Under the pieces are notes generated by a model. The model was given only the letters and a program-made list of their open reading frames with translations. It ran no database searches and was not told the DNA's origin. A program made the translations under genes and the position numbers. DNA of 64,000 bases from Bact-08 sp964533215 (GTDB lineage Bacteria; Bacteroidota; Bacteroidia; Bacteroidales; UBA932): assembly GCA_964533215.1 (NCBI GenBank), contig CAZHLJ010000001.1, positions 310,001-374,000 of the forward strand, read 5' to 3'. Shown piece by piece: positions 17,048 to 26,685 of the stretch (position 1 is its first letter; each line of letters opens with the position of its first letter).

Positions 17048-17728
17048 ATGAAATATATTATCGTTGGTTTGGGGAATTTTGGTTCTGTCTTGGCAGAGCG
17101 CTTTACCCAGATGGGCTATGAGGTGGTGGGTGTTGACAAGAACATAGAGAGGGTAGAGGATATGAAATCAAAAATATCGGTGGCAATATGTCTTAACGTT
17201 ACCGACAGAAATAGTCTGGGTGCCTTGCCTATAAACTCTTCCGATGGAGTGATAATAGCTTTGGGTAAGGAGTTTGGTGACTCCCTCATGACTTATGCCC
17301 TATTCAGGGAACATGGAGTTAAAAGACTTATAGTCAGGGCGGTCAGTGATATTCATGCCACTGTGCTAAGTTCTCTGGGTGTGGAAAACATTATCTTCCC
17401 GGAAAAGGATGCCGCCCAGAAATATGCCATGTCTCTGGAACTGAGCAGCTATATAAGCTCCTATAAGCTAGATGAAGATACCTACATTGTACAGATGCAT
17501 CTTCCTAAAAGGTTGGCTGGCATCAAGCTGTCAAAAATCAACTTCAAATCTGAACACAACGTTAAATTCGTAGGGCTCAAGAGGAAGGTTGATGTTCCAA
17601 ATATGTTTGGGGTTACTCATCAGGAGCTAAGGGTGATGGATCCCAATAAAGGAGATTTGGAGCTTAAGCTTGGCGACATTATCGTACTTCTGGGAGAGTT
17701 CACTAATTTGAGTAAATTCGGGAGATAG
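17048..17728 (+). CDS. trkA: Trk potassium uptake regulator (RCK protein)
   Basis: This 226-residue cytoplasmic RCK protein has an N-terminal Rossmann motif G-L-G-N-F-G-S (residues 7-13), an acidic V-G-V-D-K-N end of strand 2, and a C-terminal TrkA-C domain (about 140-226). It gates the TrkH pore in response to nucleotides. It has one RCK unit, like KtrA and unlike the double E. coli TrkA. The end of this gene carries the promoter for the glutaminase gene. Confidence 0.93.
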   Translation: MKYIIVGLGNFGSVLAERFTQMGYEVVGVDKNIERVEDMKSKISVAICLNVTDRNSLGALPINSSDGVIIALGKEFGDSLMTYALFREHGVKRLIVRAVSDIHATVLSSLGVENIIFPEKDAAQKYAMSLELSSYISSYKLDEDTYIVQMHLPKRLAGIKLSKINFKSEHNVKFVGLKRKVDVPNMFGVTHQELRVMDPNKGDLELKLGDIIVLLGEFTNLSKFGR

Positions 17729-17738
17729 AGTACATTTG
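17707..17738 (+). promoter_or_regulatory. Promoter of glutaminase gene
   Basis: TTTG (17707-17710) inside the end of trkA and TACATTTG (17731-17738) after its stop are 20 bases apart. The predicted start leaves a very short untranslated leader before ATG 17755. Confidence 0.75.
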
Positions 17739-17754
17739 TACATAAAAAGCGATT

Positions 17755-18669
17755 ATGGAATACAGAGAAGCCGTAGAATGCATATACGGAGAACTTGAAA
17801 ATTTTACGGAGGAGGGGAAGGTTGCAGACTATATACCGGCACTTGCACAAGTTGACCCCAAATCTTATGCCGTTTCTATTGCCACTTTGGATGGTCAGGT
17901 GTTTTCAGTTGGTGATTCAGATACCAAATTTTCAATACAGAGTATTTCCAAAGTTTTCACTTTGGCTATGGTATGCAAGCTCAATAGTGAGGAGATATGG
18001 AAAAGCGTGGGCAGAGAACCTTCAGGAACGGCATTCAACTCACTCATTCAGCTTGAACAGGAGAGAGGTATTCCCCGGAATCCTTTTATCAATGCAGGAG
18101 CATTGGTAGTCACTGACAGACTGATAGACCTGTATCCCAAGCCAAAACAGGCTATTCTAGAGTTTGTGAGAGAGATATGTGGTAATGATGATATCTACTT
18201 TGATAAAAAAATAGCAGCATCTGAATTCGAAAATTCTGACAGAAATATGGCTCTGGCTCATTTCATGAAGGACTTCGGAAACATTCACAACGATGTAGAT
18301 TCTGTAATAGATGTATACTGTAACCAGTGCAGCATATCAATGACTACCGGCGAGCTTGCAAAATCTTTTCTCTTCCTTGCAAACGGAGGGGTACAGCCTG
18401 TTATCAACAAGGAGGTGTTTGGCCCAAGAAGTGCAAAAAGGCTTAATGCGCTGATGCTTACATGTGGCTTATACAATGAATCCGGAGACTTCGCATATAG
18501 GGTAGGATTACCTGGAAAAAGTGGTGTTGGGGGAGGAATTGTTGCAGTAATTCCGGGGAAGCTCTCAATTGCTGTCTGGAGTCCGGAACTGAATAAAAAC
18601 GGTAACTCATGCAGAGGAATTGAGACTCTGGAAAGATTTACAACTAAAATTGGAATTTCGGTATTCTGA
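17755..18669 (+). CDS. glsA: Glutaminase A
   Basis: This 304-residue serine-dependent beta-lactamase-like glutaminase turns glutamine into glutamate and ammonia. The S-x-x-K motif is in F-S-I-Q-S-I-S-K-V-F (near residue 65), followed by G-R-E-P-S-G, N-P-F-I-N-A-G-A and G-L-P-G-K-S-G-V-G-G-G-I, all typical of the family. The length is that of bacterial GlsA. It has its own promoter and is followed closely by the S9 peptidase gene. Confidence 0.95.
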   Translation: MEYREAVECIYGELENFTEEGKVADYIPALAQVDPKSYAVSIATLDGQVFSVGDSDTKFSIQSISKVFTLAMVCKLNSEEIWKSVGREPSGTAFNSLIQLEQERGIPRNPFINAGALVVTDRLIDLYPKPKQAILEFVREICGNDDIYFDKKIAASEFENSDRNMALAHFMKDFGNIHNDVDSVIDVYCNQCSISMTTGELAKSFLFLANGGVQPVINKEVFGPRSAKRLNALMLTCGLYNESGDFAYRVGLPGKSGVGGGIVAVIPGKLSIAVWSPELNKNGNSCRGIETLERFTTKIGISVF

Positions 18670-18677
18670 TATATTTG
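18649..18677 (+). promoter_or_regulatory. Possible promoter of S9 peptidase gene
   Basis: ATTG (18649-18652) and TATATTTG (18670-18677) have a 17-base spacer. The -7 element is a full match and the upstream element is one base off. It spans the end of glsA. Confidence 0.55.
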
Positions 18678-18691
18678 ATAAAGAGTTTGAT

Positions 18692-21298
18692 ATGAAAAAA
18701 TATTTATTGCCTTTTGCTTTTATTGTAATCTGTTTAGGGCAGCTTCAGGCCCAGACAGGAAAAAAATTGCTGACCGTTGATGATCTCCTTAAATGGAATA
18801 CAATCTCATCAAAAATCATCTCTAATGACGGCAAATGGATATCAACAGTTTACCAGCCATGGAAAGGAGCTTCCGTTGTCAAGTTATTTGACAACAAAGG
18901 AAAAGAGCTGCTTTCAGCGGATTCCTCTTCAAATATAAGTTTCAGCGCAGACTCAAAATACTTGATCTTCAAACGTGTTGACAAAAAAGGGGAATCTCTC
19001 AAAATATATGATATTGCCGGCAAAAGCACAAAGGTAATTGACAGCCTTACCTCATTTGAGGTTCCTTCTAAATGGAGCGGATATGTTGTTTACAAGACAA
19101 GGGATTCCACACTCAATGTGATATCTACGGACGGAAAGGCAACAAAAAGTTTTGGTAAGGTAACCGGATATGTAACAGCAAAAGAGAGCCCTTCAGTTCT
19201 GATTTTAACCAAAGGAAGCGTTATACTTTATGATGTAACAGCAAATTCTTCTACGGATATATTTGGTAGGGGTAAAAATGTATTGAAGAGTGCCCTATCA
19301 GAAAACGGCCAACGCGCTGCACTTTTGCTGAAGGACACCCTCCTGCTTTGGAGTGGTGGCGGCGTCTCAAAACCGATAGCGACAAGCGGTTGCATCGGCA
19401 TTCCCGAAGGATGGAAAATTGCATCCCTCAGAGATCTGATGTTTTCTGCAAATGGGAATAAGCTATATTTTGGCACAGTTCCTCCTGAAAGAGAGAGGGA
19501 TAAATCAATCGCCAAGGAGGATTTTCCAAAGGTAAATATATGGAGCTGGAAAGAGAGTGTGCAGTTTACCCAGCAGATTGTGGATAAGGAGATGGAGATT
19601 AAGAGAACATACATGGCTGTTTACAATATTCCGATGGACAATATTTTTCAGGTAGAGAAACCTGCCTTGCCTGAGGTTACCCTTATGGATGAAGGTAATT
19701 CGGATTATGCACTTGCCACAACCAGAGAGAGATACCAACTTGAGGAGATGTGGCGGGGAAGGAGCAGCTACGATGTCTATCTGATTAACACTGCTTTGGG
19801 AAGATCCAGCCTCATAAAGGAAAAGCTTATGGCAGATGTCTTGGTATCCCCTTCCGGCAAATATCTTTTTTGGTACAACGCTCAAGACAGCTCATGGCAT
19901 ACATATTCCATAGCCGGGAGTCAGGAATATAAGATTACTGATCCAAAGGAGGTAAAGGCCTGGGACGAAGAGAACGACTATACAGACTTGCCGTTCTCAT
20001 ACTCTTTTGCCGGATGGAGTGAAGGGGAGAATGATATTTTAATCTATGACCGGTATGATATCTGGAGTGTTGATCCATGTGCAGGAAGGGCTCCGGTAAG
20101 AATTACCTCTAATGGACGGGAGAATGGGATAGCTTACAGGTATTTGGATCTCGATAAAGATAAAAAAACGATAGACCTGAAAAGCAATATCCTTTTGAGC
20201 GGATTCAATCAAAAAACAAAGGAGAGTGGGTATTATTCTTTGAATAGTGGTAAAGGTGAGCTTCCAAAGCTGCTTCTATCAGGACCATGCATGTTGTCAG
20301 AGCCATTGAAAGCTAAGAGTTCCGGGGAGGTTCTGTACACTTCCGAGAGCTTTGAGAAATTTCCGGACATATACCTTTCAGACCTTACTTTTAAAAAGTC
20401 ACAAAGGATAACCAATGCAAATCCTCAGCAGAACGAGTATAACTGGGGCACTGCAGAACTTGTGAAGTGGACATCGCTGGATGGGAGAGATTTGGAAGGG
20501 GTAATATACAAACCGGCAGATTTTGATCCGGCAAGGAAGTATCCAATGATTGTCAATTTCTATGAGAGAAATTCCAGTACACTATTTTCTTATAGAATTC
20601 CGGAGGCTCACAGATCTACCATTGATTATCATCTCTATACAAGTAATGGCTACATAGTATTCAATCCTGACATTGTATATAAGGATGGATATCCTGGGGA
20701 GAGTGCCTATAATTGCATAATGCCCGGAATATCGAAAATCCTGAATGACGGTTATGTGGACAAGAACAGGATTGGAGCACAGGGTCACAGTTGGGGAGGG
20801 TATCAGGTTGCCTATATGATTACCAGAACCAATCTTTTTGCGGCAGTTGAATCAGGGGCGCCTGTTGTAAACATGTTCAGCGCTTATGGTGGTATCCGTT
20901 GGGGTACAGGCCTGAACAGATCTTTCCAATATGAACACGAGCAGAGCCGGATTGGTAAGACTCCGTGGGAATCTCCGCTGAGATATCTGGAAAACTCGCC
21001 ACTTTTCACGATGGATAAGGTCACCACACCAGTACTTATCATGTCAAATGACCAGGATGGACACGTTCCTTGGTATCAGGGCATAGAGTTCTTCGTTGCA
21101 CTCAAGAGGCTTCAGAAACCTGTCTGGCTGCTCAACTACACAGGAGAGGTGCATTGGCCGCTGAAGATTGAGAAAAAAACCGATTTTCAAAAGAGGATGT
21201 TCCAGTTTTTTAACCATTATCTAAAGGGCGAACCTATGCCAAAATGGATGGACAAAGGCCTTTCGGCCATTGATTTGGATTACGAGCTTGGGTATTGA
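18692..21298 (+). CDS. S9 prolyl-oligopeptidase-family exported peptidase
   Basis: This 868-residue protein has a clear signal peptide (M-K-K-Y-L-L-P-F through L-Q-A-Q). I chose ATG 18692 because the longer in-frame start at 18620 lies within glsA and precedes that signal. An N-terminal WD/propeller-like region (about 40-620) is followed by an alpha/beta-hydrolase domain with the serine in G-H-S-W-G-G-Y, the acid in S-N-D-Q-D-G-H-V-P-W and the histidine in G-E-V-H-W-P. Such enzymes cleave peptides at Pro or small residues in the periplasm. Together with the C69 peptidase and glutaminase it suggests growth on peptides. Confidence 0.9.
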   Translation: MKKYLLPFAFIVICLGQLQAQTGKKLLTVDDLLKWNTISSKIISNDGKWISTVYQPWKGASVVKLFDNKGKELLSADSSSNISFSADSKYLIFKRVDKKGESLKIYDIAGKSTKVIDSLTSFEVPSKWSGYVVYKTRDSTLNVISTDGKATKSFGKVTGYVTAKESPSVLILTKGSVILYDVTANSSTDIFGRGKNVLKSALSENGQRAALLLKDTLLLWSGGGVSKPIATSGCIGIPEGWKIASLRDLMFSANGNKLYFGTVPPERERDKSIAKEDFPKVNIWSWKESVQFTQQIVDKEMEIKRTYMAVYNIPMDNIFQVEKPALPEVTLMDEGNSDYALATTRERYQLEEMWRGRSSYDVYLINTALGRSSLIKEKLMADVLVSPSGKYLFWYNAQDSSWHTYSIAGSQEYKITDPKEVKAWDEENDYTDLPFSYSFAGWSEGENDILIYDRYDIWSVDPCAGRAPVRITSNGRENGIAYRYLDLDKDKKTIDLKSNILLSGFNQKTKESGYYSLNSGKGELPKLLLSGPCMLSEPLKAKSSGEVLYTSESFEKFPDIYLSDLTFKKSQRITNANPQQNEYNWGTAELVKWTSLDGRDLEGVIYKPADFDPARKYPMIVNFYERNSSTLFSYRIPEAHRSTIDYHLYTSNGYIVFNPDIVYKDGYPGESAYNCIMPGISKILNDGYVDKNRIGAQGHSWGGYQVAYMITRTNLFAAVESGAPVVNMFSAYGGIRWGTGLNRSFQYEHEQSRIGKTPWESPLRYLENSPLFTMDKVTTPVLIMSNDQDGHVPWYQGIEFFVALKRLQKPVWLLNYTGEVHWPLKIEKKTDFQKRMFQFFNHYLKGEPMPKWMDKGLSAIDLDYELGY

Positions 21299-21324
21299 TT
21301 ATATCGGGATGTTTTTTATCTTTG
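21294..21324 (+). promoter_or_regulatory. Promoter of nrf operon
   Basis: ATTG (21294-21297) and TATCTTTG (21317-21324), with a 19-base spacer, lie 24 bases before the nrfH start. No clear binding site for a nitrite or FNR-type regulator was seen. Confidence 0.65.
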
Positions 21325-21348
21325 TGTTGAGTCATAACAGCTACACAC

Positions 21349-21915
21349 ATGGAGAGAAAATTCCCTCAACGGTTGGTTGTTCCAACGGTCATTCTTAGCG
21401 GCTGCATTGTAGGTCTGTTTTCTTATCTGGCCTATGCCTCACGGATGACCTCCTATCTGTCCCATGACTCCTCTGTATGTGTAAACTGCCATATAATGGC
21501 TCCATATTACCAGTCATGGCAGAAGAGCTCTCATCAGGCATGGACGAATTGCAGCGACTGCCATGTTCCTCAGGATAATATTGTCAGGGGTTACTCATTC
21601 AAGGCCAAGGATGGCCTCTATCACGCAGCGGTATTTACATTGAGGATGGAACCTCAGGTTATCCGTCCCAGAGATGCAAGCTATGCGGCTATTATGGAAA
21701 ACTGTATAAGATGCCATACTCAGCTTAATACAGAGTTTGTAAAGACAGGTATGGTGAAATATGCACAGGTGGTTGAAGGTAAGGATAAGGCCTGCTGGCA
21801 TTGCCACAGAGAGGTCCCTCACGGAAGGGTCTCAAATCTTGCAATGAGTCCGGACGCAATTGTCCCCCTTCCCAAATCTCAGGTTCCGGAATGGCTCAAA
21901 AAAATCATGGAATAA
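21349..21915 (+). CDS. nrfH: NrfH tetraheme quinol dehydrogenase
   Basis: This 188-residue protein has one N-terminal membrane anchor (about 8-32) and four CxxCH heme sites at about residues 44, 68, 119 and 149 (C-V-N-C-H, C-S-D-C-H, C-I-R-C-H, C-W-H-C-H). It passes electrons from menaquinol to the nitrite reductase NrfA, encoded 12 bases downstream. The size and heme spacing are those of the NapC/NirT/NrfH family. Confidence 0.96.
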   Translation: MERKFPQRLVVPTVILSGCIVGLFSYLAYASRMTSYLSHDSSVCVNCHIMAPYYQSWQKSSHQAWTNCSDCHVPQDNIVRGYSFKAKDGLYHAAVFTLRMEPQVIRPRDASYAAIMENCIRCHTQLNTEFVKTGMVKYAQVVEGKDKACWHCHREVPHGRVSNLAMSPDAIVPLPKSQVPEWLKKIME

Positions 21916-21927
21916 ACTCTACCCAAT

Positions 21928-23418
21928 ATGAAACTTAAACCCTTCTTTCAAAAACATCGTGGACTACTGATGTGGGTCCTGTTTGTCACGACAGTTGTAG
22001 TTGTCTTTCTGCTCGGGCTGCTGGTTGCCTCGGTTAACGAGCGAAGGGCAGAGATTGCCACGCTTTTCAATAATAAAAGGGTGGAAATAAAAGGAATAGA
22101 ACCTAGGAGTGAAATCTGGGGAGAAAATTATCCACGGGAATTTGAAACATGGAAGATGACAGAAGATTCCAGCTTTCAAAGCAAGCACAATGGTAACGCA
22201 GTTCAGGATGTGCTGGACAAAAGACCGGAAATGGTTGTGCTTTGGGCAGGATATGCTTTTTCCATGGATTATTCGGCACCTCGTGGTCACAAGCATGCAC
22301 TGGAAGATATCCGAAATACGCTCAGGACGGGATCTCCAATGAATGATACCGATGGACCTCAGCCGGCAACTTGCTGGACATGCAAGGGCCCTGACGTGCC
22401 TCGCATGATGTCCAAGCTTGGAATTGAGAATTTCTATTCAAAAAAATGGGGAGCCTTGGGGTCTGAGATTGTAAATCCGATTGGATGTGCAGATTGTCAT
22501 AACCCTCAAAACATGAATGTGACAATTTCCCGTCCTGCACTCATTGAGGCCTTCCAGAGAAGAGGAAAGAAGATTGAAGATGCCTCGATTCAGGACCTCC
22601 GTACCCTTGCCTGTGCTCAATGTCATGTGGAGTACTATTTCAAGGGAGATGGCAAGTACCTTACATTTCCTTGGGACAAGGGTATGACTGTGGAGACAAT
22701 CGAACAGTATTACGACTCCATTGGTTTCAGCGACTGGACACATAAGCTGAGCAAAGCTCCTATGCTCAAGGCTCAGCATCCGGATTATGAACTCTTTCTT
22801 CTTGGCCCTCATGCGCAAAGAGGACTCTCCTGTGCGGACTGTCATATGCCATACAAGACAGATGGTGCAATCAAGTACAGCGACCATCAGCTTGTCTCTC
22901 CTCTTAAGAATATAGACCGCACATGTCAGACTTGTCACCGTGATACTCCGGAAAATCTTACCAAATATGTTTATGAATATCAGGATAAATTTCTGGAAAT
23001 CCGGGATAGGGTGGAAAAAGAGTTGGCAAAGGCGCACATAGGTGCTAAATTTGCCTGGGATAATGGTGCAAACGAGAAACAGATGGGACCTGTCTTGAAA
23101 TTGCTGAGAGCTGCGCAATGGAGGTGGGACTTTGCAGTGGCATCTCATGGGGGATCGTTTCACGCTCCGGTAGAGTCGCAAAGGATAATGGCCCACTCAC
23201 TTGACAAGAGTTTTCAGGCACAACTGGAGATTCAAAAGGTGTTGGTTTCGCTGGGTGTTAAGGGAGATATTCCTTATCCCGATATTTCAACTAAAGCTAA
23301 GGCTCAGGAATATATAGGGTTGGACATGAAGAGCCTACGAGAGAAAAAACAGGAGTTTAATAGAGTAATTGTTCCGGAATGGATAGAGAAAGCAAAGACA
23401 AGCCACAAAATTATCTAA
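21928..23418 (+). CDS. nrfA: Ammonia-forming cytochrome c nitrite reductase
   Basis: This 496-residue pentaheme enzyme reduces nitrite to ammonium by six electrons in the periplasm. The active-site heme has the Lys-ligated form C-W-T-C-K (about 148-152). Four CxxCH sites follow near 187, 229, 302 and 333. The N-terminal hydrophobic segment (12-33) is an uncleaved anchor or signal. The two genes downstream encode the Ccs-type heme-attachment machinery, and the next gene overlaps this one by 40 bases. The CxxCK site is normal for this family and not a defect. Confidence 0.97.
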   Translation: MKLKPFFQKHRGLLMWVLFVTTVVVVFLLGLLVASVNERRAEIATLFNNKRVEIKGIEPRSEIWGENYPREFETWKMTEDSSFQSKHNGNAVQDVLDKRPEMVVLWAGYAFSMDYSAPRGHKHALEDIRNTLRTGSPMNDTDGPQPATCWTCKGPDVPRMMSKLGIENFYSKKWGALGSEIVNPIGCADCHNPQNMNVTISRPALIEAFQRRGKKIEDASIQDLRTLACAQCHVEYYFKGDGKYLTFPWDKGMTVETIEQYYDSIGFSDWTHKLSKAPMLKAQHPDYELFLLGPHAQRGLSCADCHMPYKTDGAIKYSDHQLVSPLKNIDRTCQTCHRDTPENLTKYVYEYQDKFLEIRDRVEKELAKAHIGAKFAWDNGANEKQMGPVLKLLRAAQWRWDFAVASHGGSFHAPVESQRIMAHSLDKSFQAQLEIQKVLVSLGVKGDIPYPDISTKAKAQEYIGLDMKSLREKKQEFNRVIVPEWIEKAKTSHKII

Positions 23419-24488
23419 AGGAGATACTGTTCATTTTGGCAGTGACCTTTGCCGGTATTGCCCTGCAGTTTGTCATCGGACCGTTCGGATTTTCCATACT
23501 TGCCTTTCCGGTAAATCTGGTATTCCTGCTGATATTTCTTCTAATCATGTCTGTCAGGCCAACCTCTCTTATTGGCCGTTTCGGGACATTGCGGATTTCA
23601 ATCATTCTAATATCACTATTGATATTTCTCACAATTGTCATGGGTCTGGTTCCCGGAAACACAGTGAAGAGCTCTTGGCCGTTTGTGCTTGCATACCTTA
23701 TGCTGCTAACCAATCTTGCCTTGGTAATTGGAAGGAAGCTCAGGGATATATCTTTTCTGCTGAACCATCTTGGCCTGTTTGTACTCCTTTTTGCTGCGGG
23801 TTTTGGCTCTGCCGATATTGAAAGATACTTTATGAAAGTGGAGGAGGGTGATGTAGAATGGAGAGGAACCGATACTGCCAGCGGCAAAATAGCAGAGCTT
23901 CCTGTTGCAGTCCGGCTTATCGATTTTAATATGGAAGAGTACCCGGCAAAACTTGCACTGATTGACAGGAATAGTGGACAGCCCCTTCCTGAGGAGAAGC
24001 CGGAATATGTAGATGTACACTTGAACTCCAAGTTTCGGTTAGGAGAGTGGAGAATAGAAATCGACTCGGTGGTATATAGGAAAATGGTTGCCCCTGCTGC
24101 ATTTATTGTGGCTTTGAATGGAAAAACCGGAGAAGAGTGCAAGGGGTGGGTAAGTTGCGGAAATTATTTCCAGCCACACAAGGTGCTGGAGATTAATGAT
24201 GAATACTGTGTGGCAATGACCTATCCGGACCCAAAATCGTTTTCTTCCAAAGTTGAGGTTCTCAAAAAGGGAGGCTCTTCAAGGGATGGAGTCATAACCG
24301 TAAACCATCCCATGACTGTCGGGCAATGGAAGATTTACCAATATTCATACAACACTCAGATGGGCAGGGATTCCGACTACTCTATCTTCGAGCTTGTTTA
24401 TGATCCGTGGCTCATTCCCGCCTATATAGGCATAGCAATGCTTTTTGCAGGTGCAGTAACACTATTCTGGAGAGGAGGTAGAAGATGA
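23379..24488 (+). CDS. ccsB: ResB/CcsB-like cytochrome c biogenesis protein
   Basis: This 369-residue membrane protein has about four transmembrane helices in the first 140 residues, a large outside domain (about 145-335) and a last helix near 345-362, as in ResB/CcsB proteins that hold apocytochrome and heme on the outer face of the membrane. It begins 40 bases inside nrfA and overlaps the ccsA start by 4 bases, so the three are translationally linked. With CcsA it forms system II heme ligation and here probably serves NrfH and NrfA. Confidence 0.85.
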   Translation: MDRESKDKPQNYLKEILFILAVTFAGIALQFVIGPFGFSILAFPVNLVFLLIFLLIMSVRPTSLIGRFGTLRISIILISLLIFLTIVMGLVPGNTVKSSWPFVLAYLMLLTNLALVIGRKLRDISFLLNHLGLFVLLFAAGFGSADIERYFMKVEEGDVEWRGTDTASGKIAELPVAVRLIDFNMEEYPAKLALIDRNSGQPLPEEKPEYVDVHLNSKFRLGEWRIEIDSVVYRKMVAPAAFIVALNGKTGEECKGWVSCGNYFQPHKVLEINDEYCVAMTYPDPKSFSSKVEVLKKGGSSRDGVITVNHPMTVGQWKIYQYSYNTQMGRDSDYSIFELVYDPWLIPAYIGIAMLFAGAVTLFWRGGRR

Positions 24489-25282
24489 TCTGGAACGAAT
24501 TCATATACTTTGCCATAGGCTCGCTCTTACTGTGGGTTTTGGGGATTGCTGCCCTCTACCTGTGCAGCAGGAGACTCTTGTCAGATTTGCTTATCTGTGC
24601 GGGGCTGATACTTTTTATCTCTTTTATAGTATTGCTGTGGACCGATCTCTGCCATCCTCCTCTAAGAACGATAGGGGAGACCCGTTTATGGTATTCGCTC
24701 TTTCTTGTCCTGGTAGGTTACCTGACCTATCTACGCTGGAGTTATAAATGGCTTGTGGCATACAGCACATTGGTGTCGACGGTCTTTATATTAATCAACA
24801 TCCTCAAGCCGCAGATTCATAACGAAAACTTAATGCCGGCACTCCAGAGCATCTGGTTCGTACCTCACGTGACTGTCTATATTCTTGCCTATGCAATGAT
24901 GGGTGCGGCAACCATCGCTTCGCTGATTGCTCTTTTTGGAAGATCCGGCAGGGGAAAAAACCATAAAGAAGGTTATGAAGAGCATCTTGCAAGTATGATT
25001 GATGACCTTGTGTATATCGGTCTGGCATTCCTTATCTCCGGTATCCTTATGGGGGCAGTCTGGGCAAAACAGGCCTGGGGTGATTACTGGACATGGGACC
25101 CGAAAGAGACCTGGGCATTTATCACTGCCGCCACTTTTCTTGCCTATGTTCACTCCCGCAAGGCAGGGTACAACCTAAAAATTATCTTATGGATTATCCC
25201 CTTAGGCCTCATTCTTCTTATGATCACCTGGTTAGGGGTCAGCTACCTTCCTGCTGCCCAAGGGAGTATTCATATCTACTGA
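24485..25282 (+). CDS. ccsA: CcsA/ResC cytochrome c assembly protein
   Basis: This 265-residue protein has about seven to eight transmembrane helices and the heme-handling WWD motif W-G-D-Y-W-T-W-D-P-K-E-T-W near residues 198-210, with conserved His residues in flanking loops (V-P-H-V-T-V-Y and Y-V-H-S-R). It exports or presents heme for attachment to CxxCH motifs. Its start overlaps the ccsB stop by 4 bases. Confidence 0.93.
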   Translation: MIWNEFIYFAIGSLLLWVLGIAALYLCSRRLLSDLLICAGLILFISFIVLLWTDLCHPPLRTIGETRLWYSLFLVLVGYLTYLRWSYKWLVAYSTLVSTVFILINILKPQIHNENLMPALQSIWFVPHVTVYILAYAMMGAATIASLIALFGRSGRGKNHKEGYEEHLASMIDDLVYIGLAFLISGILMGAVWAKQAWGDYWTWDPKETWAFITAATFLAYVHSRKAGYNLKIILWIIPLGLILLMITWLGVSYLPAAQGSIHIY

Positions 25283-25284
25283 AA

Positions 25285-26505
25285 ATGATGAAAGCTTTTA
25301 ATTGGATTTACAGAGCAAGCCTCAGCTCAATATTTATCTTATCGTCATGCATGATTAGTGCACAGACAAACGATTTAAGTCTTGAGAGAGCAATTGAGAT
25401 TGCCTTGCAGAATAACATTGAACTTAATACTTCCAAACTTAGGGTAGATCAAGCCAAGTCACTAAAACCAACTGCTTTTTCCATTGACAAGACTGAGTTT
25501 TTTTATGGCTATGACCAAAACAATATGGGTGAAAACGGACATCCGCTCAATATTGTCGGAGTAGAACAGAGCTTCAATTTTCCTACCGTTTATACCTCGC
25601 AGTATAAAGTCAACAAAACGGCACTCTCTTTATCAGAGAAGGAGCTGGAAAATCGTAAGATTGTATTGATGAAAGATGTTTCAAAGGCCTATTATGAGAT
25701 TGGCTATTTGATGAACAAGGAGTATTATTACAGGTATCTGGATACTCTCTATCAGAATCTTACTAATGAAGTGGAAAGGAAATATAAAAATGGAGGTGCC
25801 ACCAACCTTGAGTTGTTGAATGTAAAGGCAAAGCACCAGCAAATTGTACTCTCAATAACAAATCTTACTCATGACCGTGCAATCGCTATCAGAAAACTTA
25901 TGGTGCTTATGAACATTGCTTCACCCGTCAATATACCGCGCATGGAGCCGGTAGAGCTTATGGTGACAAACATGCCTCTAAGAAGTACCTCCGGATTTCA
26001 ATATAAGGAGTTAGAGACGCAAATTCATAAAAATATATTGAATGTTGAAAAAAACCTCTTACTTCCTGATATTACCCTCTCTTATTATAATGGAACAAAT
26101 AAGTATCCTGGTTCAAAGAACTATTCTGGATTTCAGGTTGGCCTTTCTATTCCACTGTTTTTTTCTGCCCAGAGATCAAAAATAGAATCAGGGAAAATTG
26201 CAGTTTCCATATCAAAAAACGAGGAAGATAAATATTTATTAAATCTGAAGTTAAGAAGAGAGGAGTTGATGAGTGAGGTCAGGAAACTGAGAGAATCGCT
26301 CAGCTACTTTACAACAACAGGAAAAAAACTGGGAGCTGAAATAGTTTCAAGTGCCAAAGAGGGTTATGAATCGCAGGAAATTGATCTGTTTGAGTATGTT
26401 CAAAGTATTGAAAATGCAATGATTATTGAGGTGGAATATCTTGACTGGCTGGCGAAATACAATAATGTCGTCCTTGAGTTGAACTATTTGGATATTCAGC
26501 TATAA
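25285..26505 (+). CDS. TolC-family outer-membrane protein
   Basis: This 406-residue protein has an N-terminal signal (I-F-I-L-S-S-C-M-I-S-A-Q); the Cys may be a lipid site. Long amphipathic coiled-coil helices with the outer-membrane efflux pattern (L-E-R-A-I-E-I-A-L-Q-N-N near the start, repeated near the middle) mark a TolC/CusC-type channel. I chose ATG 25285, two bases after the ccsA stop; a longer in-frame start at 25093 would lie inside ccsA. No membrane-fusion or RND pump gene is adjacent, so the transport partner is unknown. It may simply be the last gene of the nrf transcript. Confidence 0.8.
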   Translation: MMKAFNWIYRASLSSIFILSSCMISAQTNDLSLERAIEIALQNNIELNTSKLRVDQAKSLKPTAFSIDKTEFFYGYDQNNMGENGHPLNIVGVEQSFNFPTVYTSQYKVNKTALSLSEKELENRKIVLMKDVSKAYYEIGYLMNKEYYYRYLDTLYQNLTNEVERKYKNGGATNLELLNVKAKHQQIVLSITNLTHDRAIAIRKLMVLMNIASPVNIPRMEPVELMVTNMPLRSTSGFQYKELETQIHKNILNVEKNLLLPDITLSYYNGTNKYPGSKNYSGFQVGLSIPLFFSAQRSKIESGKIAVSISKNEEDKYLLNLKLRREELMSEVRKLRESLSYFTTTGKKLGAEIVSSAKEGYESQEIDLFEYVQSIENAMIIEVEYLDWLAKYNNVVLELNYLDIQL

Positions 26506-26538
26506 AATCCCTGTTTAATAACTGCCTTTTCAGAAAAA

Positions 26539-26571
26539 TTTGTTTATCGGAATTATTTTTCCATACCTTTG
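26539..26571 (+). promoter_or_regulatory. Promoter of his operon
   Basis: TTTG (26539-26542) and TACCTTTG (26564-26571) with a 21-base spacer. Transcription should begin some 15 bases before the leader-peptide start. Confidence 0.8.
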
Positions 26572-26592
26572 CGCAAACAAAAAAGAAACATA

Positions 26593-26685
26593 GTGTCAAT
26601 TTTTGCAAATAGCAACGCGCTCCATCATCATCATCACCTTCATCCAAATGGTAGGTTGCGTAATCTGTTTGCATATATTTCATAA
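26593..26685 (+). CDS. hisL: His-rich leader peptide of his operon
   Basis: This is a 30-codon frame from GTG (26593) to TAA. Codons 11-15 are five consecutive His (four CAT, one CAC) and codon 17 is also His. It sits between the his promoter and an intrinsic terminator before hisG. Lack of charged His-tRNA should stall the ribosome at codons 11-17 and favour the antiterminator. No in-frame ATG precedes the run, so GTG is the likely start. It is analogous to enterobacterial HisL in logic, though the sequence is unrelated as far as I can see. Confidence 0.9.
   Translation: MSIFANSNALHHHHHLHPNGRLRNLFAYIS

Noticed and set aside
22369..22383. CxxCK in place of CxxCH in NrfA, at first sight a lost heme site
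   Set aside because: Lysine-ligated CxxCK is the normal active-site heme of this enzyme family.
22438..23196. Long minus-strand open frame opposite nrfA
   Set aside because: It lies wholly inside nrfA, has no recognisable domain and runs against a gene with five heme motifs; it is a shadow frame.
23411..24142. 243-codon minus-strand frame opposite ccsB
   Set aside because: It covers the membrane gene in antisense, has no known pattern and no promoter.
26623..26643. CAT trinucleotide run taken as a microsatellite
   Set aside because: It is in frame in a 30-codon peptide directly before the his attenuator and encodes His, so it is a regulatory codon run.
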